This document shows, in pieces, positions 16,450-23,808 of a DNA stretch of 55,856 nt. Both the position numbers and the translations under genes were made by a program. Origin of the DNA: Megamonas sp. UBA1799 (GTDB lineage Bacteria > Bacillota > Negativicutes > Selenomonadales > Selenomonadaceae); contig DCFR01000012.1 in assembly GCA_002319815.1 (NCBI GenBank), positions 14,402 to 70,257 of the forward strand, given 5' to 3'. How positions within the stretch are numbered: position 1 is the first letter of the stretch; the number at the start of each line of letters is the position of its first letter. The notes beneath the pieces were generated by a model, which worked only from the letters and a program-made list of their open reading frames with translations, made no database searches and had not been told where the DNA came from.

Positions 16450-16526
16450 GGCGGCGTAGCTCAGTTGGCTAGAGCATGCGGTTCATACCCGCAGTGTCCA
16501 GAGTTCGAATCTCCGCGCCGCCACCA
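16450..16526 (+). tRNA. tRNA-Met (anticodon CAT), elongator type
   Basis: A 77-base cloverleaf with acceptor GGCGGCG / CGCCGCC, encoded CCA, anticodon loop TTCATAC and D-loop AGTTGGCTA. The fully paired first acceptor base pair and the GTAGCTCAG D-arm fit elongator tRNA-Met; a tRNA-Ile with lysidine-modified CAT cannot be fully excluded by eye. It lies six bases after tRNA-Tyr. Confidence 0.93.
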
Positions 16527-16536
16527 GGCATATAAA

Positions 16537-16563
16537 AAGCACACCTTTCGGTGTGCTTTTTTT
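16537..16563 (+). terminator. Terminator of the tRNA operon (bidirectional)
   Basis: AAGCACACC and GGTGTGCTT around a four-base loop with T-runs on both strands. It closes the tRNA transcript and, on the other strand, the cheV transcript ending at 16573. Confidence 0.93.
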
Positions 16564-16572
16564 GTTGCTTCT

Positions 16573-17523
16573 TTATTCTTCATCCTTTTTTTTCGGCTTA
16601 ACGTCAAAAAGCAATTCATCCATCAGGCCGATCAGCTGATTGATCTCCGGTTTGGAAATCTGTCCGCTGGCGCCCAATTCCTCACCCTTGCGGCGCATCT
16701 CATCATTGATCAGCGACGAGAACAAAATGACCGGTACATCCTTCAATACTTCATCATTCCGTATCAGCTTGAGCAAACGATGACCGTCCATCTGCGGCAT
16801 CTCAATATCCGTAATCATAATTTTGATCTGCGCCTCAATTGGCCCATCCTTATGCGTGAGCGTCTCCAGATATTCCCAAGCTGACTTGCCGTTGTTGAAA
16901 TCACGCACATAATGATAGCCGGATTCATGCAGCGTCGTTACCAACAGATCCCGCAGCATCGGTGAATCCTCTGCCACCACCACATGCATATTTGCCCGGC
17001 GGTTTTTCAATGTATCTTGAACTTCTTCGACCGTTGTCAGTTTTGCATTGATTTCCGGATTGATTTCCGCAATGATCGTCTCAAAATCAAGCAGCAGCAC
17101 GATCTTGTTTTCCATCTTGATGATACCAACCACGCGGGACTGGTCGCCGACTTCCGGAGCTGGTTCCATATCCTTCCAGGAAATGCGGTGAATCCGGGAC
17201 ACGTTATCAACCAAAAAACCAATGTTATAATTGTTAATTTCCGTTACAATGATATTCTTTGGAACATCGGCGCCCTGCACATTCAGGCAGCGCGGCAGAT
17301 TGACCAGCGGCATCGCCCGACCACGCAGCGTAAACAAGCCGTCAATATAAGGATGCGCCTGCGGCATCTTTGTCACCGGGAAATCGCTGCTCGTAATGAC
17401 CTCGCGCACTTTGGCCACATTGATACCATAATTCACATCGCCAATATTGAACTCTACGATTTCAAACTCATTCGTACCAGTTTCCAGCAGAATTCCCTTT
17501 TTATCTCCACTTGTCTCTGCCAT
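16573..17523 (-). CDS. cheV: Chemotaxis coupling protein CheV (CheW-REC)
   Basis: A 316-residue protein with a CheW domain (about residues 18-160) that couples receptors to CheA, and a receiver domain (178-305). The receiver has acidic residues in VVAEDSP (Glu185/Asp186), the phospho-acceptor Asp239 in ITDIEMPQMDG and the conserved Lys291 in SKPE. Phosphorylated CheV is known to help adaptation. It implies a motile, chemotactic cell, in line with the receptor gene at 24.8-26.5 kb, though no flagellar genes are in the window. The ATG follows GGGGG by only two bases, an unusually short spacing. It is separated from cvfB by about 130 bases. Confidence 0.95.
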   Translation of the reverse strand: MAETSGDKKGILLETGTNEFEIVEFNIGDVNYGINVAKVREVITSSDFPVTKMPQAHPYIDGLFTLRGRAMPLVNLPRCLNVQGADVPKNIIVTEINNYNIGFLVDNVSRIHRISWKDMEPAPEVGDQSRVVGIIKMENKIVLLLDFETIIAEINPEINAKLTTVEEVQDTLKNRRANMHVVVAEDSPMLRDLLVTTLHESGYHYVRDFNNGKSAWEYLETLTHKDGPIEAQIKIMITDIEMPQMDGHRLLKLIRNDEVLKDVPVILFSSLINDEMRRKGEELGASGQISKPEINQLIGLMDELLFDVKPKKKDEE

Positions 17524-17656
17524 TCCATCGCCCCCATTTTATCTTTCCCGGAACTGACATCTGGGAATATTGAAACGTCTATTTTACGTTTTCACATTTA
17601 TTTTAAATATTCGCGGTGAAAGACCAAACTCCTTCTTTTCACCAGAAAAAGTTACT

Positions 17657-18553
17657 CTAGTCCTCTTTTTTCGGCAGGGCATTTTCCTTGAGGCAAGTCC
17701 AGCCATCGCGGTCTTCTATCAGCCCTTCTTTCAGCAAATGCCCCAGCGCCCGTTTAAAAGCGCCTTTACTGATCTTAAACTTATCGCGAATGACCTCCGG
17801 TGAAGTTGCATCGCCATAGGGCATTTTACCATTGCGGTTCTGCAACAGCATTAAAATAGCTTCCGCATCACTGTTAAGAGCTTTTTCCTTGATTTCCCGC
17901 AGCGAAGCATTCAACCGCCCATCGGGACGCACATAGGTGACCCGAACCGTCACCGTCTCACCGACAAGCGGCTTCACAGCCATTTCTTTATTATCAATAA
18001 AAACGATATAATGCTCTTTGGAAAACAAGAACGCGCCGCTGTCCGTATAATTATAGATCTCACCCGTCACCATCGTGCCAAGTTTCACATTCTTAGCGGA
18101 CTGGGAAGCCCGACGCATCTCATCTTCAACTTCCATGGTTACCGCCAGACGACCCGACTTATCCGTATAAAGCTTTGCCCATACAACCTCGCCGATCTGC
18201 GGACGCCCCCGCATACCCGCATAAGGCATAAAAATTCCCCGCTCCGCGCCCACGTCCAAAAAAGCGCCGTCCCGACTCACATTGATGACCTTGAGACGGG
18301 CGATCTGTCCTTCCTTCATGGCTGGTACACGCATGCTGGCCGTCAGCCGCCGCTTCGGATCGAGATAAAGAAAAACTTTAACCTGATCGCCCACAGCAAC
18401 CGGCGTTGTCTGCTGCAATTTGTGCAGCAGAATATCATCGGACGTATTGCCCGTTTCCGCATCCAGAAAAGCGCCCATTTCCGCCAGCCGGGCCACGCGC
18501 AGCGTTGCTACCGAACTAGGCCCATATTTACATACTCTTTTTTCCTCTGTCAT
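17657..18553 (-). CDS. cvfB: S1 RNA-binding domain protein, CvfB family
   Basis: A 298-residue cytoplasmic protein matching the CvfB/YitL architecture: successive S1-like beta-barrels (about residues 10-65, 68-135 and 145-210, with DGAFLDVGAERGIFMPY and SGAFLFSKEHYIVFI) and a C-terminal winged helix (about 230-290) with FKISKGAFKRALGHLLKEGLI. CvfB influences expression of virulence and other genes in staphylococci and binds RNA. The start is the ATG at 18553 with GAGG nine bases upstream; an ATG at 18568 lies inside the rsfS 3' end. It is the last gene of the proA operon, four bases after rsfS. Confidence 0.92.
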   Translation of the reverse strand: MTEEKRVCKYGPSSVATLRVARLAEMGAFLDAETGNTSDDILLHKLQQTTPVAVGDQVKVFLYLDPKRRLTASMRVPAMKEGQIARLKVINVSRDGAFLDVGAERGIFMPYAGMRGRPQIGEVVWAKLYTDKSGRLAVTMEVEDEMRRASQSAKNVKLGTMVTGEIYNYTDSGAFLFSKEHYIVFIDNKEMAVKPLVGETVTVRVTYVRPDGRLNASLREIKEKALNSDAEAILMLLQNRNGKMPYGDATSPEVIRDKFKISKGAFKRALGHLLKEGLIEDRDGWTCLKENALPKKED

Positions 18554-18557
18554 TTTT

Positions 18558-18911
18558 TCAGTCCTCATAAGGTGTCAGTTCAGCGTCGCTCCAAAGCTGT
18601 TCCAGCGCATAATATTCACGGCTTTCCCGGGTAAACACATGCGCCACGCAGTCGCCATAATCGAGCAGCACCCAATCTCCCTGCCGATAGCCTTCTTTAT
18701 GCAGGAAATTCAGACCTGCTTCGACAAGCTTATCTTCAATGTTATCGGCAATAGCCCGTACCTGCGTCGTGCTGTTGGCAGAACAAACTACAAAATAATC
18801 CGCCGCTATGGTCAGACCTTCCATCTTCATCAGCACAATATCCTGTGCTTTTTTATCACTGGCTGCCGCCGCCACCGCATTAGCCAGTTCTTCTGGTGTA
18901 TTAATAATCAA
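18558..18911 (-). CDS. rsfS: Ribosomal silencing factor RsfS
   Basis: Binds ribosomal protein uL14 on the large subunit and blocks subunit joining when nutrients are short. The 117-residue product has the family core KKAQDIVLMKMEG, ADYFVVCSANSTTQVRAIAD, EGYRQGDWVLLDYGDCVAHVF split over residues 70-95, and EQLWSDAELTPYED at the end. The start is a TTG at 18911, eight bases after AGGAGG. It follows the LCP gene by 40 bases; yqeK, nadD and rsfS are commonly grouped in Firmicutes, here with an LCP gene inserted. Confidence 0.96.
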   Translation of the reverse strand: MIINTPEELANAVAAAASDKKAQDIVLMKMEGLTIAADYFVVCSANSTTQVRAIADNIEDKLVEAGLNFLHKEGYRQGDWVLLDYGDCVAHVFTRESREYYALEQLWSDAELTPYED

Positions 18912-18951
18912 TCCTCATACCTCCTGTTTTCTTTACCTGTTTTCTATACAT

Positions 18952-19941
18952 TCAATTTTGGTCATTCAATTCGGGAAACAATTCTTTCATCTTTGCTTGG
19001 ACTGCCTCCGCATCCGGCTGCCATACTGTATCATCCCAGGCCGCCGGTTTTCCCGGCAGCATAATGGTTTTCGGCTGCCCGGCCGACAAGCCCCGAATGA
19101 CCTTGGCCAGATGCGCAGAATCCCATATCTCGGCGCTGGTGGTCATACGGTTTTGAAAAATATCGGCCAGCTGCGGCAGCCGGGTCACGGTATCCAGCTG
19201 TAAAATCTGCTCATAAAGAGCCTTCAAAAAACGCTGCTGCCGCTGCACCCGTCCGACATCGCCCAGTTCCTGTCCCCGGTAGCGCAGATATTTCTGCGCC
19301 GTATCGCCATCAAGATGCTGATACCCTTGAGGAATATGAATACTAAGCCCAGCCTCGGGATCTTCATAGTTCATATCGGTCTCAACATAGAGGTCAATTC
19401 CCCCCAGGATGTCAATCATATCGGCCAGAGTATGAAGATCCAGCACGACATACTGATGAATGGTCACATCCAGCAGACCTGCTGCAGTCTGCACCAGCAG
19501 CGGCGCGCCGCCATAAGCATAAGCACTTTTGATGACCGCCGGTTCCTGCTGCCCGGGAATGCGGGCCAACGTTCCCGGGGGAATGGAAAGAATCCGCACT
19601 TCACCGGTGGCATTGGACAGACTCAGCAAAAAAATCGTATCCGCTTCCCGTCCGACAGCCGCATCACTGCCATCGTCAATTCCCAGCACCAACACATTCG
19701 TATAGCCGTCAAAACGCGCATCCATCGCCTGTCGCTTCATGGCTTGTCGATTTGCGTAATCCTGATAAATGGCATGATACGTGTCATACGTATGCATTCC
19801 CCAAGAAAAAATCTGCAGGCCGATCCAGCTGACAGCCCCCAGCAGCAGCAGAAAAAGTAACAGCCGGAAAACCTTCAGCCGACGGCGGCGCGTTCTGATT
19901 GTCCTTTTTTTCTTAATGTTCTCCCCGGTAGGACTTTTCAT
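18952..19941 (-). CDS. LytR-CpsA-Psr (LCP) family protein
   Basis: A 329-residue protein with a basic N-terminal tail (KKKRTIRTRRRR), one membrane helix (about 25-48) and an extracytoplasmic LCP domain. Family motifs are VLVLGIDDGS, READTIFLLSL, ILSIPPGTLARIPG, KSAYAYGG, LDLHTLADMIDILGGID and RYRGQELGDVGRVQRQQRFLKA, of which the arginine-rich last stretch contacts the lipid pyrophosphate. LCP enzymes transfer polymers or glycans from lipid carriers to the cell wall. In place of the common SIPRD the sequence reads SIPPG, a substitution at a usually conserved Arg-Asp. The gene starts seven bases after yqeK. Confidence 0.92.
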   Translation of the reverse strand: MKSPTGENIKKKRTIRTRRRRLKVFRLLLFLLLLGAVSWIGLQIFSWGMHTYDTYHAIYQDYANRQAMKRQAMDARFDGYTNVLVLGIDDGSDAAVGREADTIFLLSLSNATGEVRILSIPPGTLARIPGQQEPAVIKSAYAYGGAPLLVQTAAGLLDVTIHQYVVLDLHTLADMIDILGGIDLYVETDMNYEDPEAGLSIHIPQGYQHLDGDTAQKYLRYRGQELGDVGRVQRQQRFLKALYEQILQLDTVTRLPQLADIFQNRMTTSAEIWDSAHLAKVIRGLSAGQPKTIMLPGKPAAWDDTVWQPDAEAVQAKMKELFPELNDQN

Positions 19942-19947
19942 AAATGA

Positions 19948-20514
19948 TTATCCTTCTAATAAAATCTCATTGCGCGCCAGCACCGTATCCGGATGAATCA
20001 AATGGTTTTTGTGCAGCACAAAAGCAATCGACTGACTCAGGCCGGCCAGCACCATTTCATTCAGTCCCGCATCCCGTGACAGACGGCGCAAACTCTCTAC
20101 CCGCGGATAGTCCCGTCCCGGCTCAATCATATCGGCAAAATAAATGATTTTATCCAGGGGCGTCATTTGAGAACCACCTACCGTGTGCCGGCTGATTGCC
20201 TGCTGCACGGCTGGATCCTGCACATCGTAAAGTTCTGCCGCGCGCACGCCGCCCAGCGGTGCATGCAGCAGCAGCGGCATCGCCCGCTCCACCGGACCAA
20301 AGTCCAAGCCGCGCTTTTCTGCCTCTGCAATCATCATATCATTGGAAAACTCCCGCGCACAATCATGCAGAAGTCCTGCTATCCGGGCCTGCTCCGGATT
20401 CACGCCGAAGCGTCCGGCTAAAAAGGCAGCCGTTTCGGCAACGCCCAGACAATGTTCATACCGGCTGCGCTTGAGTTTTGAAGCCAGCCGCTGTTTCATC
20501 GCTTCATAATCCAT
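19948..20514 (-). CDS. yqeK: HD-domain Ap4A hydrolase YqeK
   Basis: A 188-residue HD-superfamily phosphohydrolase; YqeK enzymes cleave diadenosine tetraphosphate symmetrically. The metal-binding residues are visible as the His in RYEHCLGVA, the HD pair in AGLLHDCARE (about residues 50-51), the His pair around LLHAPLGG, and ISRHTVGG with YFADMIEPGRDYP. The ATG shares one base with the nadD stop (TAATG), and the order nadD-yqeK is conserved in Firmicutes. Confidence 0.94.
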   Translation of the reverse strand: MDYEAMKQRLASKLKRSRYEHCLGVAETAAFLAGRFGVNPEQARIAGLLHDCAREFSNDMMIAEAEKRGLDFGPVERAMPLLLHAPLGGVRAAELYDVQDPAVQQAISRHTVGGSQMTPLDKIIYFADMIEPGRDYPRVESLRRLSRDAGLNEMVLAGLSQSIAFVLHKNHLIHPDTVLARNEILLEG

Positions 20515-21128
20515 TACTTATACAAACCCTCTTTATAGATATACTGCTCGACCGCGGTGGGCACAATGTACTTGATCGAGTAACCCTTCCGAATGCGGTC
20601 GCGGATATCGGTTGATGATATTTCCAGTTCCGGCGTAGCCAACCGGTGAATGCGCTTCTCGCCCAGTTCGCCGAAATATTCTTTGATATTATCGACATTA
20701 GGAACGCAGCCCTGTCGGGTAGCCGCGATAAACTGGCATAAGCCCAGCAGTTCTTCAATGCGATCCCAGGTAGGTATCTCCTGAATCGCATCCGCGCCGG
20801 TAATAAAATAAAAGTCGGTATCTTCACCAAAACGATGTACCAGCTCATAAATCGTATCAATTGTATAAGACGGCCCCGGCCGGTTCATTTCCAAAGACGA
20901 CACTTCAAAATATGGATTGGAACACGTCGCCAGCACGGTCATCATAAAGCGATGAATCGCCGGTGTCACCTGCTGCTGCTGCTTATGCGGCGGATTCGCC
21001 GCCGGGATAAAAATAACCTTGTCCAGATGATACTCATTGCGTACTGCCTCAGCCGTCATCAAGTGGCCAACATGAATAGGATCAAAAGTGCCTCCCATAA
21101 TGCCGACACGACGTCTTTTTCCTGCCAT
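20514..21128 (-). CDS. nadD: Nicotinate-nucleotide adenylyltransferase
   Basis: Adenylates nicotinate mononucleotide in NAD synthesis. The 204-residue protein has the nucleotidyltransferase motif GGTFDPIHVGHL (residues 12-23), PPHK, the SYTIDTI segment and the C-terminal ISSTDIRDRI motif. AGGAG lies eight bases before the ATG. It sits 16 bases after a newly recognised 49-codon ORF and overlaps yqeK by one base. Confidence 0.97.
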   Translation of the reverse strand: MAGKRRRVGIMGGTFDPIHVGHLMTAEAVRNEYHLDKVIFIPAANPPHKQQQQVTPAIHRFMMTVLATCSNPYFEVSSLEMNRPGPSYTIDTIYELVHRFGEDTDFYFITGADAIQEIPTWDRIEELLGLCQFIAATRQGCVPNVDNIKEYFGELGEKRIHRLATPELEISSTDIRDRIRKGYSIKYIVPTAVEQYIYKEGLYK

Positions 21129-21144
21129 TTTTCGCGCTCCTACT

Positions 21145-21294
21145 CTATATAAAGAACCTGAAAATCGTCCACACTACCGCAATGGTCGCTGTAATCATCA
21201 GGATCGCCTGTATATATTCTAAAAAATCATGCCGCCCCTTCGCCGTCGCCAGATACTGCCGCAGCGTACGCCAATAACCGAGCAGCGTATTCAT
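21145..21294 (-). CDS. Small membrane protein of unknown function (49 aa)
   Basis: A short ORF fills the gap between proA and nadD. Its ATG (21294-21292) overlaps the proA stop as ATGA, GGGGAGGGG lies 11 bases upstream inside proA, and it ends 16 bases before nadD. The predicted product has a polar N-terminal half (MNTLLGYWRTLRQYLATAKG) and one membrane helix near the C terminus (about residues 29-49, ILMITATIAVVWTIFRFFI). Position, overlap and absence of any other gap argue that it is translated. No family was recognised. Confidence 0.65.
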   Translation of the reverse strand: MNTLLGYWRTLRQYLATAKGRHDFLEYIQAILMITATIAVVWTIFRFFI

Positions 21295-22547
21295 ACACGA
21301 ATCTGCCCCTCCCCGTAAATAAGATACTTGGTACTGGTGAGTTCACGCAATCCCATAGGACCGCGCGCGTGCAGTTTCTGCGTACTGATACCGATTTCAG
21401 CGCCAAAACCGAATTCAAACCCATCGGTAAACCGCGTAGACGCATTGACATAAACTGCCGCCGCGTCGACTTCGCGTTGAAAACGGTGTGCATTCAGCAG
21501 ATCTCTGGTCACAATCGTCTCGGAATGACCGGTATTATAACGGTTAATATGCGCAATCGCCTCATCCATATTGGGAACCACCCGGACAGATAAAATGAGA
21601 TCGTCATACTCCGTCGCCCAGTCTTCTTCCGCCGCCGGCTTCATTTCCGGTGAAATTGCACAGGAACGGACACAGCCGCGCAGTTCGACTTTTTTCGCCA
21701 GCATGGCCGCCGTCAGCTCCGGTAAAAAGGCCTCCGCCACTTTTTCATGCACCAACAGGGTCTCCATCGCGTTACAGACCGCCGGACGCGAAGTTTTCGC
21801 ATTCACAGCAATCGACAATGCCATGGCCAGATCGGCACTCGCATCGACAAAAGTATGGCAGATCCCCGTACCCGTCTGCAAAACCGGCACTAAACTATTC
21901 TCCAGTACCGTTTTGATCAAGCCAGCCCCGCCGCGGGGGATAATAACATCCAGATACGCATTGAGATGCAGCATGGCTTCTACGGCATCATGATCGGCCA
22001 CCTCGACAAACTGCAGCACCCCGGCCGGAATCCCGGCCTCCTCCGCCGCTTTATCCAGCAGCGTAAAAATTGCCAGATTCGTACGAAGCGCTTCCGAACC
22101 GCCGCGCAAAATGACCGCATTCCCTGATTTCAGGCAAAGGCCGGCAGCATCGGCAGTCACATTGGGACGCGCTTCATAAATGATCCCGATAACGCCCAAA
22201 GGAACTCTGACCCGGCGGATTTCCAGCCCGTTGGGCCGAATCGTAGAGAAATCCCCCTCGCCCACCGGATCCGGCAAAGCCGCCGTCTGACGAAGTCCCT
22301 CCGCCATGGCCCGGATGCGTGTCTCATCGAGCATAAGACGATCAAGATAGGCGCGTTTCAGTCCTTTTTTGCGTCCTTCCTCCAGATCCTGCGCATTCGC
22401 CGCCAAAATCAACTCACTGCGTTTTTCCAATACATTCGCCATAGACAAAAGCGCCGCGTCCTTCACCCGCGTTGAGATCACCGCCAGCCTGCGGGAAGCG
22501 GCTTTAGCTGCTTTTGCCTTTTTTATCATTAAAGCTTCAATATCCAT
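21291..22547 (-). CDS. proA: Gamma-glutamyl phosphate reductase
   Basis: Reduces gamma-glutamyl phosphate to glutamate semialdehyde in proline synthesis. The 418-residue product is of usual length and has the aldehyde-dehydrogenase-like features VRVPLGVIGIIYEARPNVT, NAVILRGGSEA, PRGGAGLI and the catalytic cysteine in SRPAVCNAMETLLVH, with GFEFGFGAEIGISTQKLHARGP near the end. The start is the ATG at 22547, with GGAGG close upstream; the 22 codons before it are leader sequence. proB, the usual partner, is not beside it. It has its own promoter (22679-22707) and a leader with two hairpins. Confidence 0.96.
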   Translation of the reverse strand: MDIEALMIKKAKAAKAASRRLAVISTRVKDAALLSMANVLEKRSELILAANAQDLEEGRKKGLKRAYLDRLMLDETRIRAMAEGLRQTAALPDPVGEGDFSTIRPNGLEIRRVRVPLGVIGIIYEARPNVTADAAGLCLKSGNAVILRGGSEALRTNLAIFTLLDKAAEEAGIPAGVLQFVEVADHDAVEAMLHLNAYLDVIIPRGGAGLIKTVLENSLVPVLQTGTGICHTFVDASADLAMALSIAVNAKTSRPAVCNAMETLLVHEKVAEAFLPELTAAMLAKKVELRGCVRSCAISPEMKPAAEEDWATEYDDLILSVRVVPNMDEAIAHINRYNTGHSETIVTRDLLNAHRFQREVDAAAVYVNASTRFTDGFEFGFGAEIGISTQKLHARGPMGLRELTSTKYLIYGEGQIRV

Positions 22548-22576
22548 ACCAATTCCTCCTGCCTGCCAATCGTTTC

Positions 22577-22593
22577 TAATCAACTTATCAGAA
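22577..22593 (-). other. Second hairpin of the proA leader
   Basis: Minus strand: AGCAGC and GCTGCT separated by AAGAA, followed by TTCTG, between the larger leader hairpin and the proA ribosome site. Coordinates approximate to within a few bases. Confidence 0.4.
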
Positions 22594-22624
22594 AGCAGCT
22601 TCTTGCTGCTCAAGAATGAAGAAA

Positions 22625-22650
22625 GGAAAACAGCTTGGAGGCCGTTTTCC
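22625..22650 (-). terminator. Terminator-like hairpin in the proA leader
   Basis: GGAAAACGGC and GCTGTTTTCC (minus strand) form a ten-pair stem with one G-U pair and a six-base loop, followed by TTTCTTC. It lies between the predicted proA promoter and gene, so it could be an attenuator rather than the end of the ferredoxin transcript, which has its own hairpin at 22727-22745. Confidence 0.6.
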
Positions 22651-22678
22651 CTCAGTTTAAGTCAAATGACACATATTT

Positions 22679-22707
22679 ATTATCTCACGCCCGACAAAGT
22701 TCGTCAA
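22679..22707 (-). promoter_or_regulatory. proA operon promoter
   Basis: Minus strand: TTGACG (22702-22707), 17-base spacer, GATAAT (22679-22684). It drives proA and probably the six genes that follow. Confidence 0.7.
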
Positions 22708-22726
22708 TATTTTTCCATGAAAAGCA

Positions 22727-22745
22727 GACCGGATCACGCCCGGTC
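22727..22745 (-). terminator. Hairpin after the ferredoxin-like gene
   Basis: GACCGG and CCGGTC around a seven-base loop, followed by TGCTTTTC on the minus strand, 20 bases after the stop. Short stem and imperfect T-run, so moderate confidence. Confidence 0.5.
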
Positions 22746-22763
22746 CTTATGGACTTTCTCCGT

Positions 22764-23543
22764 TTATCGACGCAGCAGTTCTTCCACCGAAATTTGCGGA
22801 TGACGATAGCGCTGCCGCCCCTTCGTTTTTTGGCCCAATTCAATGGTTTTCCGGGGACAAATATGCAAACAGCCAAGACACTGGGTACACCGATGCTGCC
22901 AAATAGGCCGGCCTTCTTCCAGCCGGATGTTCGCCGTAGGACAGACCGCCGCGCACCTGCCGCAGCCGATACAATCCTCGCCGACGGTAAAATCTGCATC
23001 CAACGCCGCACGATGCCGCCGGGTAAAATCATGAATCAATCGCGAAACCAGATTCAGATACTCATGATCCTGCGCCTTGACGCGCTGCTGAAGCTGTCCG
23101 GCTATCCACGCCAACCGGACATCGGCCTTTTGCAGCCGCCGCTCTTTTTTAGCCGTCGGGGGAATATCGTTCAGCGGCAGATAAATAGAAAGCATATCAA
23201 CATAAAATGCCGCATCCAGTACCGTACCCCGGGAAGCCAGGCTGGCTGTCAGTTGATGAAAAGCATTGCTCATATAATGCGAACCGCAGGTCATCACCAC
23301 AAACCGATAATCAGTATGGCCCCAATCCATCCGAAGCAAAAATTCTTCAGCCAGCAGCGGAACGCCGAAATAATGCAGCGGCATAACCAGTCCAACGGTT
23401 CCTTCCGGCTGCAGCATTCCGGTCTTCATGGCCTCCGCCATATCTTTTAAGCAGACCTCTTCGCCCGCCGCAGTAAATTTCGCCGCCAGATATTTGGCGG
23501 CATGCAGGGAATTTCCCGCCGCCGATAAATAATAAATAATCAT
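22764..23543 (-). CDS. Flavodoxin-ferredoxin fusion, EFR1 family
   Basis: A 259-residue protein. The N-terminal half is a flavodoxin-like domain (MIIYYLSAAGNSLHAAKYLA, with the FMN phosphate-binding pattern at about residues 6-14, and VVMTCGSH later). The C-terminal part carries two 4Fe-4S clusters: CIGCGRCAAVCPTANI and CTQCLGCLHICPRKTI, each C-x2-C-x2-C-x3-CP. It fits the EFR1 family of anaerobes; the redox partner is unknown. The start is the ATG at 23543, ten bases after AAGGAG; the 25 codons upstream in frame are not credible. It lies downstream of tRNA-Ala and that tRNA's terminator, and has no clear promoter of its own. Confidence 0.9.
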   Translation of the reverse strand: MIIYYLSAAGNSLHAAKYLAAKFTAAGEEVCLKDMAEAMKTGMLQPEGTVGLVMPLHYFGVPLLAEEFLLRMDWGHTDYRFVVMTCGSHYMSNAFHQLTASLASRGTVLDAAFYVDMLSIYLPLNDIPPTAKKERRLQKADVRLAWIAGQLQQRVKAQDHEYLNLVSRLIHDFTRRHRAALDADFTVGEDCIGCGRCAAVCPTANIRLEEGRPIWQHRCTQCLGCLHICPRKTIELGQKTKGRQRYRHPQISVEELLRR

Positions 23544-23636
23544 AAGCAAAGCACTCCTTCCGAACTCCAATCCATCCCGTAACCGAACCAAAACCGTCAG
23601 CCCAAAAACAGCTTCCATGTATTGATAAAAACAAAA

Positions 23637-23669
23637 AGGACTTGCACTGCAATCGCAGCCGCAAGTCCT
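23637..23669 (-). terminator. Terminator of tRNA-Ala
   Basis: AGGACTTGC and GCAAGTCCT (nine pairs, 15-base loop), then TTTTTG on the minus strand, starting ten bases after the tRNA. Confidence 0.88.
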
Positions 23670-23679
23670 GACTTAACAA

Positions 23680-23755
23680 TGGTGGAGACGAGGGGGATTG
23701 AACCCCTGACCTCCTGCATGCCATGCAGGCGCTCTCCCAGCTGAGCTACGCCCCC
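23680..23755 (-). tRNA. tRNA-Ala (anticodon GGC)
   Basis: A 76-base cloverleaf on the minus strand: acceptor GGGGGCG with CGTCTCC (two G-U pairs), encoded CCA, D-arm GTAGCTCAGCTGG, anticodon stem CCTGC/GCAGG with loop ATGGCAT, and T-loop TTCAATC. Confidence 0.96.
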
Positions 23756-23771
23756 GCTAAATCACTTTTAT

Positions 23772-23801
23772 AGTATACTACAAACGAGCCCAATCGTGCA
23801 A
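23772..23801 (-). promoter_or_regulatory. tRNA-Ala promoter
   Basis: Minus strand: TTGCAC (23796-23801), 18-base spacer, TATACT (23772-23777), about 17 bases before the tRNA. Confidence 0.7.
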
Positions 23802-23808
23802 GTACTTT

